The position numbers and the translations under genes are program-made. A stretch of 64,000 nt of DNA from Actinophytocola sp050699935 (GTDB lineage Bacteria; Actinomycetota; Actinomycetes; Mycobacteriales; Pseudonocardiaceae): contig NZ_JBOHGB010000005.1 in the NCBI RefSeq assembly GCF_050699935.1, positions 66,994 to 130,993 on the forward strand, in the 5' to 3' direction. The number at the start of each line of letters is the position of its first letter. Position 1 is the first letter of the stretch. Shown piece by piece: positions 59,644 to 64,000 of the stretch. A model generated the notes under the pieces. That model saw nothing but the letters and a program-made list of their open reading frames with translations, was not told where the DNA came from and did not search any database.

Positions 59644-60630
59644 TCACCTCGGCAACGGGTCGATCTCGGCGCCGGGCACCCCACCGGTCCGGCACAACTG
59701 CTCGGTGGTGACGCCGGGCTCGGGCATCTCGGCCTCGGTGAAGCCGAACGGCTCGGTCAGGTCCAGGATCCGGCCCTCCCTGCGCAGCGCGTTCAGCTCG
59801 TCGTTGAACGCGGTGACCAGCGTGCCGTCGGTCCTGCGGAAGCCGGCGGCGCCGCAGCCAAGGACCTCCTCGCCGTCGACGACCGGGGCGAAGGGGTCCA
59901 GCACCTCGATCTGCCGGACGAGCTCGGCCGGCTCCTGCCCGCCGGGCACCTCCGGCCGCTGGTCGCGCAGGGCGTCGACGAGCGCGCGCAGCGAGACGCT
60001 GGTGAGGGTGAACGCGTCGACGTCGCCCTCGGCCACCTGCCGCAACCCGGCGATCTGGTCGCCCACCAGCTCCACGCGGCTGTCGGGAATCCCGGCCGAC
60101 CGCGCGTAGTCCTGTTCCACGGCGCCGCCCAGCACGGCGAGCCTCGCCTCGGCGTCGGCCACCGAGGCGTAGTCGGTAAGGCTCTTGGGGTTCCCCGCCG
60201 CGACCAGCAGCGCCGAGCGACCGCAGTAGACCGGAGCGGAGAACGAGATCCGGTCGCATCTCGGGGCGTTGACGAACATGCCGGCTCCGATGACGTCGAA
60301 CCGGCCGGCGTTGAGCCCGTCCGCGAGGTCCCGGAACAGCGTCTCGACGCCCTCCACCTCGATGTCGCCGATCCGGGCGAACACCTCCCGGTGTACCGCG
60401 GGCATCGCGCCCACCAGGACGCCGTCGCCGGCCGTCTCGTCGCGGTAGGCGAACGGGCGCTCGCCGGCATGGCCGATGCGGACGACACCCTCCTTCTTGA
60501 TCCGCTCGAGCGTGTCGTCCAGACCGACGGCGCCGCAACCGGTCGCCAGACCGCCGAACGCGCCGAGCCCGATCGCCGCCAAGCCGCCCTTGAGAAGCTG
60601 CCGCCGGGACAGGTCCAACTGCGCGGGCAC
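59644..60630 (-). CDS. ectoine-type (EhuB-like) solute-binding lipoprotein
   Basis: 328 residues. The N-terminus has the twin-arginine motif SRRQLLKGG and the lipobox LATGC, indicating Tat export as a lipoprotein. The binding fold resembles EhuB, the ectoine/hydroxyectoine-binding protein: VVRIGHAGERPFAYRDE, GLNAGRFDVIGAGMFV, RCDRISFSAPVYCG and AVLGGAVEQDYA. GTG 60630 has GGGGGAGGG directly upstream. No EhuC, EhuD or EhuA genes follow; the next gene is a BCCT carrier, an unusual pairing. Confidence 0.82.
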   Translation of the reverse strand: MPAQLDLSRRQLLKGGLAAIGLGAFGGLATGCGAVGLDDTLERIKKEGVVRIGHAGERPFAYRDETAGDGVLVGAMPAVHREVFARIGDIEVEGVETLFRDLADGLNAGRFDVIGAGMFVNAPRCDRISFSAPVYCGRSALLVAAGNPKSLTDYASVADAEARLAVLGGAVEQDYARSAGIPDSRVELVGDQIAGLRQVAEGDVDAFTLTSVSLRALVDALRDQRPEVPGGQEPAELVRQIEVLDPFAPVVDGEEVLGCGAAGFRRTDGTLVTAFNDELNALRREGRILDLTEPFGFTEAEMPEPGVTTEQLCRTGGVPGAEIDPLPR

Positions 60631-60740
60631 TGCCCTCCCCCTCCGCTCGTTCGGGTGGTGACTGGGCGGCACATTATCAACACGGACAGTCCGATGGTCG
60701 AGCAGGTCACCAGCGCGGGGGACCACCCGCGAGCGGCGCC

Positions 60741-61190
60741 TCAGCTGTCCTCGAGGCCGATCGCGACGGTGTTGTCGCGACGGCGAGCTCGCCGTCGTAG
60801 CCGTTGCCGGTGAACTTCAGGCCGACCACTTGCACGCCCACGCCGACGGTGTCGTCGTCGGTGATCTGGTAGCCGGCGGTGGGCAGTGCCGACCGGTAGA
60901 ACGCGGCGACGTCGTCGGGCGACCTGCCGGTGAGGACGATGGCGACCTCGTCGGAGTCCTCGGCCTGGGTGACGGTCACGCCGGGCAGGATCGGGAAGTC
61001 GTCGTCCGGCCAGTTGGCGGGCAGCTGCGAACCGACGTGGTCCTCCGCTTCCGCGGGCGCCGTGGAGTCGTCGGCCGGTTCTGCCGAGGGCTGGTCCTGC
61101 TCCCCGCGACGGTCACGGTCTCGGTGGCCGGCTGCTGGTGGATCGGCCGGACGGTCCGGCCGGAGTGCGACGGTGTGCTCGCCGGCCGCG
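60741..61190 (-). pseudogene. frameshifted lipoprotein-like gene
   Basis: The best-preserved part reads HVGSQLPANWPDDDFPILPG, then VAIVLTGRSPDDVAAFYRSALPTAGYQITDDD and GVGVQVVGLKFTGNGYDG, a pattern common in actinobacterial lipoproteins. At about 60780 the reading shifts to DNTVAIGLEDS and a stop at 60741. The N-terminal part, including any signal peptide, appears split by another shift near 61110. At least two indels are needed to restore a product. Confidence 0.5.
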
Positions 61191-61229
61191 AACCGATCGT
61201 GAAAGCCAGCCGGTCGTTGGTGTGTGGTC

Positions 61230-61867
61230 GTGATCTTCGCTTCGACGCACCGGACGCGGATCGCGGCGGTGCCCGCCGCCGTGCTGGTCGCCGGCGGGCC
61301 GGGTTGGGGGTGGGCGGTTGGCTGGCCGCCGTTCGCGCCGCCTACCTATGGGGGTTGGTGCTCGAGGCCTTTGGTCTGCGCCTGCTGGTGTTCGTCGCGT
61401 TGCCGACGCTGCGCCGCTCGGTTCGGGCCGCAGTGTGCGTGGTGCTCACCGCCGGTCGCCCGCCACGGTGAACTGGTCATCCCGGTCGGCGGGCAGCGTG
61501 CTCAGTTCACGGCCGTCGACCAGCGAGACGACGAGCAGGGACCGCCGGTGCTGCCATCGCTGGCGGCGCTGCCGGTGTCGGACAGGACGTGGGAGTTCGT
61601 CGACGGAGCCGGAACCCACGGTCGGCCGCGAACGGCAGGTACGCGGGCTCGGTGGGCGACACCCCGGTCACGTCCACACCGGACGGGGACCGGTGCGACG
61701 TGTGGTTCGGCGGGGACCGTCACGAGGTCGACCGCACGTCCCACGATGGACGGACCGGCAGGACGACCGGATCGATCCGAACACACGAGATCGGCTCGGT
61801 CCACCCGGCGGGTCCCGGTAGGGCATTGCTCGCCACCGACGGAAAGATCATGCTGATCGGATCATGA
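61230..61867 (+). pseudogene. degenerate membrane/propeller-like gene in several frames
   Basis: Protein-like stretches switch frame repeatedly: TRIAAVPAAVLVAGGPGWGW, then AAVRAAYLWGLVLEAFGLRL, then GELVIPVGGQRAQFTAVDQR and DRTWEFVDGAG, then TSTPDGDRCDVWFGGDRHEV and ALLATDGKIMLIGS to the stop at 61867. The end recalls a PQQ-like beta-propeller repeat. No single frame covers the region, so it is best read as a decayed gene. Confidence 0.4.
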
Positions 61868-61945
61868 GAACCGAGCCGGCTCGTTAGCGCACCGTAAGCC
61901 GAATCCGGTTCTGCTCCGCGATGGACAAATGGTGGAATCTGCGTC

Positions 61946-63757
61946 GTGACTCCACCGACCCAGCCGATGCCGGACGTCTCGAAGGTCATGTGTCTGCTCA
62001 CCGGAGGCTCGGTGGGGCTGGTCACCGGGTTGATCGTGCAGCTCATCCAGGTGACGCAGGACATGACCGGCATGGGTTTCATCGGTACCAGACCGTCCGA
62101 CCCGGGGATCTGGTTCGCGGTCGTGCTGTCGGTGCTCGGCGGGGTGGGCATCGGCGCCGTGGTCGGCTACCGCCCGCGTGGTCACGCGGCGGCCACGGGT
62201 TCGGGCCTGCTGGTCGGTCTGCTGGTGTGGGTCGCCGAGTCGCTGACGTTGCTGCCACTGCTCACCGGGCAGCCGGTGAGCTGGTCGATCGAGGACGCCG
62301 AGGCCACCTTCCCGTACCTGATCGGACGGATGCTGTTCGGGGCACTGACCGGGTTGGGCACGCACTACGTGCTCGCCGTCCTGATCCGGTCCCGGCCACC
62401 GTCCATACGGGACGACTGGTCGGGACCGGCACATCGGATCGTGATCCTCGGCGGCGGCTTCGCCGGGGTGACCACGGCGCGCCGGCTGGAGCACCGGCTG
62501 GCCAGGCGGACCGACGTCGAGATCGTGTTGGTCAGCGACAGCAACTATCTGCTGTTCACGCCGATGCTCGCCGGGGTCGCCGCGGGCACACTGCAGGCGA
62601 GACACATCAGCGCACCGCTGCGCGCGTGCTGCCCGCGCACCGTGTTCCACCGGGCGCTGGTGGAGTCGGTGGACGTGGCACGCCGGCAGGTCTGGCTGCG
62701 ACGTGGCAGTACCGGGGGCGGTGCCGGGGTGGCTGCCGGGGCGCCGGAAGCCATGCGCTACGACCAGCTCGTGCTCGCGCTCGGCGCGACGGCGAACTAC
62801 CGCGGGCTGCCCGGCGTCGCCGAACACGGGTTCGCGTTGAAGACCCTCGATGACGCGACCAGGCTGCGCAATCACGTCATCGGCATGCTGGAGCGTGCCG
62901 ACGTCGAGCCGGATCCGGTGGAGCGGGAGCGGCAGCTCACGTTCGTGGTCGTCGGCGGCGGCTTCGCCGGTGCCGAGCTGATCGCGGAGCTGTTCGACAT
63001 GGTGCACGACGTGCGGCGGTACTACCCGCGCATCGAGCCGGGGCAGCTGCGGTTCGTGCTGGTGCACTCGCAGGACCACATCCTGCCCGAGCTGCCTCGC
63101 GGTCTGGCCGACCACTCACTCGCCGAGCTGCGCAAGCGGGGGATCGAGTTCATCCTGTCCGCCAGGCTGACCGCGGCCACGGCGGACTCCGTGATGCTGA
63201 ACAACGGGCGGCGACTCGGCACCCGCACTCTGGTGTGGACGGCGGGCAACCAACCCAACCCGCTGATCGCGACCCTGCCGGTGCCGCAGGACCGTGGCGC
63301 CGTGTCCTGCGAGCCGACGCTTCGCGTGCACGGGCTGACAAACATGTGGGCGCTCGGCGACTGCGCGTCCGTGCCCGACGTGCTCGCGCCCGGCGAGTTC
63401 CACCCGCCGACGGCCCAACACGCGCTGCGCCAGGGAAAGGTGGCCGGGGACAACATCGTCGCCACGCTGAACGGCAGGCGGGAGCTCAAGCCGTTCAGGT
63501 TCCGCACCATCGGACTGCTGGTCTCGCTCGGCCACCAGAAGGGCGCCGCGGAGTTCCGTGGCCGCCCGTACAGCGGGTTGTTCGCCTGGCTGCTGTGGCG
63601 GGGTGTCTACCTGCTCAAGCTGCCCGGGTTGGAGAAGAAGGTTCGGGTCGTGCTGGACTGGATCCTGGACCTGTTCTTCCCGAGGGACGTCGTGCTCACC
63701 GAACCTTCGCTCACTCGGTCCACATTGGACGACAAGGAACAGGAACCGGTGCGATGA
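61946..63757 (+). CDS. NDH-2-like FAD oxidoreductase with N-terminal membrane domain
   Basis: 603 residues. Residues 1 to about 150 contain four hydrophobic helices, not part of ordinary type II NADH dehydrogenases (about 400-450 residues). The oxidoreductase follows, with the FAD-binding ILGGGFAGVTTARRLE near 169, the NAD(H)-binding VVVGGGFAGAELIAE near 336, and the flavin-contacting MWALGDCASVP near 470. The end has an amphipathic anchor (LFAWLLWRGVYLLKLPG). It probably passes electrons from NADH to quinone. GTG 61946 is used; the stop overlaps the next gene. Confidence 0.87.
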   Translation: MTPPTQPMPDVSKVMCLLTGGSVGLVTGLIVQLIQVTQDMTGMGFIGTRPSDPGIWFAVVLSVLGGVGIGAVVGYRPRGHAAATGSGLLVGLLVWVAESLTLLPLLTGQPVSWSIEDAEATFPYLIGRMLFGALTGLGTHYVLAVLIRSRPPSIRDDWSGPAHRIVILGGGFAGVTTARRLEHRLARRTDVEIVLVSDSNYLLFTPMLAGVAAGTLQARHISAPLRACCPRTVFHRALVESVDVARRQVWLRRGSTGGGAGVAAGAPEAMRYDQLVLALGATANYRGLPGVAEHGFALKTLDDATRLRNHVIGMLERADVEPDPVERERQLTFVVVGGGFAGAELIAELFDMVHDVRRYYPRIEPGQLRFVLVHSQDHILPELPRGLADHSLAELRKRGIEFILSARLTAATADSVMLNNGRRLGTRTLVWTAGNQPNPLIATLPVPQDRGAVSCEPTLRVHGLTNMWALGDCASVPDVLAPGEFHPPTAQHALRQGKVAGDNIVATLNGRRELKPFRFRTIGLLVSLGHQKGAAEFRGRPYSGLFAWLLWRGVYLLKLPGLEKKVRVVLDWILDLFFPRDVVLTEPSLTRSTLDDKEQEPVR

Positions 63758-64000
63758 AGGACTTCTGGGCCGCCGCGGGCCGCGGAGCCGTCGCCGGCGT
63801 GGCCGGCGGGTCGGTGTTCGGCGCGGCCATGGCCGCGCTGGGCACGTTGCCCACCGTGGCCGGACTGATCCGGGTCGAGTCCGCGGTTGCCGGGTTCGCG
63901 GTGCACATGGTGATCTCGGTGGTCGTCGGCGCGCTGTTCGGTGTGCTGGTTCGGCACCAGAGCGCCGGCGCGGGGGAGACGGTGTTCTGGGGCCTGAGCC
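63754..64000 (+). CDS. membrane protein, 3' end outside window
   Basis: ATG 63754 overlaps the oxidoreductase stop (ATGA). The 82 visible codons start MKDFWAAAGRGAVAGVAGGS and show two hydrophobic stretches with many Gly and Ala (FGAAMAALGTLPTVAGL, FAVHMVISVVVGALFGVLV). Coupled translation suggests a role with the NDH-2-like protein. The family is not recognised from this part. Confidence 0.7.
   Translation, partial: MKDFWAAAGRGAVAGVAGGSVFGAAMAALGTLPTVAGLIRVESAVAGFAVHMVISVVVGALFGVLVRHQSAGAGETVFWGLS

Overview
The window is GC-rich DNA with strong G/C third-position bias, dense genes, many GTG and TTG starts and ATGA/GTGA start-stop overlaps. Together with the family content (SPW-repeat protein, DUF5994, DUF309, anti-sigma-type ATPase, CPBP protease, cold-shock protein) this points to a high-GC actinobacterium, probably in or near the Pseudonocardiales; that placement is an inference. 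No rRNA, tRNA, CRISPR array or intact insertion sequence was seen.

Layout. (1) 1-5.3 kb: an acyl-CoA catabolic operon with an MmgE/PrpD protein (cut by the window edge), acyl-CoA dehydrogenase, split B12-dependent acyl-CoA mutase (large and small subunits) and an enoyl-CoA hydratase-like protein. (2) 5.3-13.7 kb: a secreted M23 peptidase, a lipoprotein/membrane protein pair, an exported BNR-repeat (sialidase-like) protein, and a complete sugar-type ABC importer (permease, binding protein, ATPase, permease) in overlapping genes. (3) 13.7-17 kb: small proteins, a scar of a xanthine-dehydrogenase-type locus, a PIMT-like methyltransferase and an anti-sigma-type kinase. (4) 17-20.4 kb: a secreted pullulanase. 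(5) 20.4-39 kb: two related loci. Locus A has an Fbp/Pot-type ABC transporter divergent from a class III CoA-transferase, an IclR regulator, a crotonase-like protein, a hot-dog dehydratase and a large UGSC-like protein. Locus B has an isocitrate-dehydrogenase-like protein, a second Fbp/Pot-type transporter, an isochorismatase-like protein and an IclR regulator, divergent from a second UGSC-type protein. Both transporter operons carry a near-identical 19-bp inverted repeat just upstream of their first gene. (6) 39-54 kb: an alpha/beta hydrolase, a GGDEF-EAL protein, a cyclase-family hydrolase, LivF with a truncated livG, an AtuA-type operon, a glycosyltransferase and several broken genes. (7) 54-64 kb: NYN-domain protein, DUF309, cold-shock protein, CPBP protease, DEAD-box helicase, a BCCT carrier with an EhuB-like binding protein, a degenerate stretch and an NDH-2-like oxidoreductase with an extra membrane domain.

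What stands out. The twin UGSC loci look like a duplicated but divergent uptake-and-catabolism module whose substrate I cannot name. Several of its enzymes lack the catalytic residues of their families: no CGSC in one UGSC paralogue, no Lys/Asp set in the IDH-like protein, no Cys nucleophile in the isochorismatase-like protein, no Glu pair in one crotonase. A 169-bp long imperfect palindrome that resembles a MITE sits inside the locus A transporter operon. Seven genes or gene remnants are frameshifted, truncated or internally deleted.
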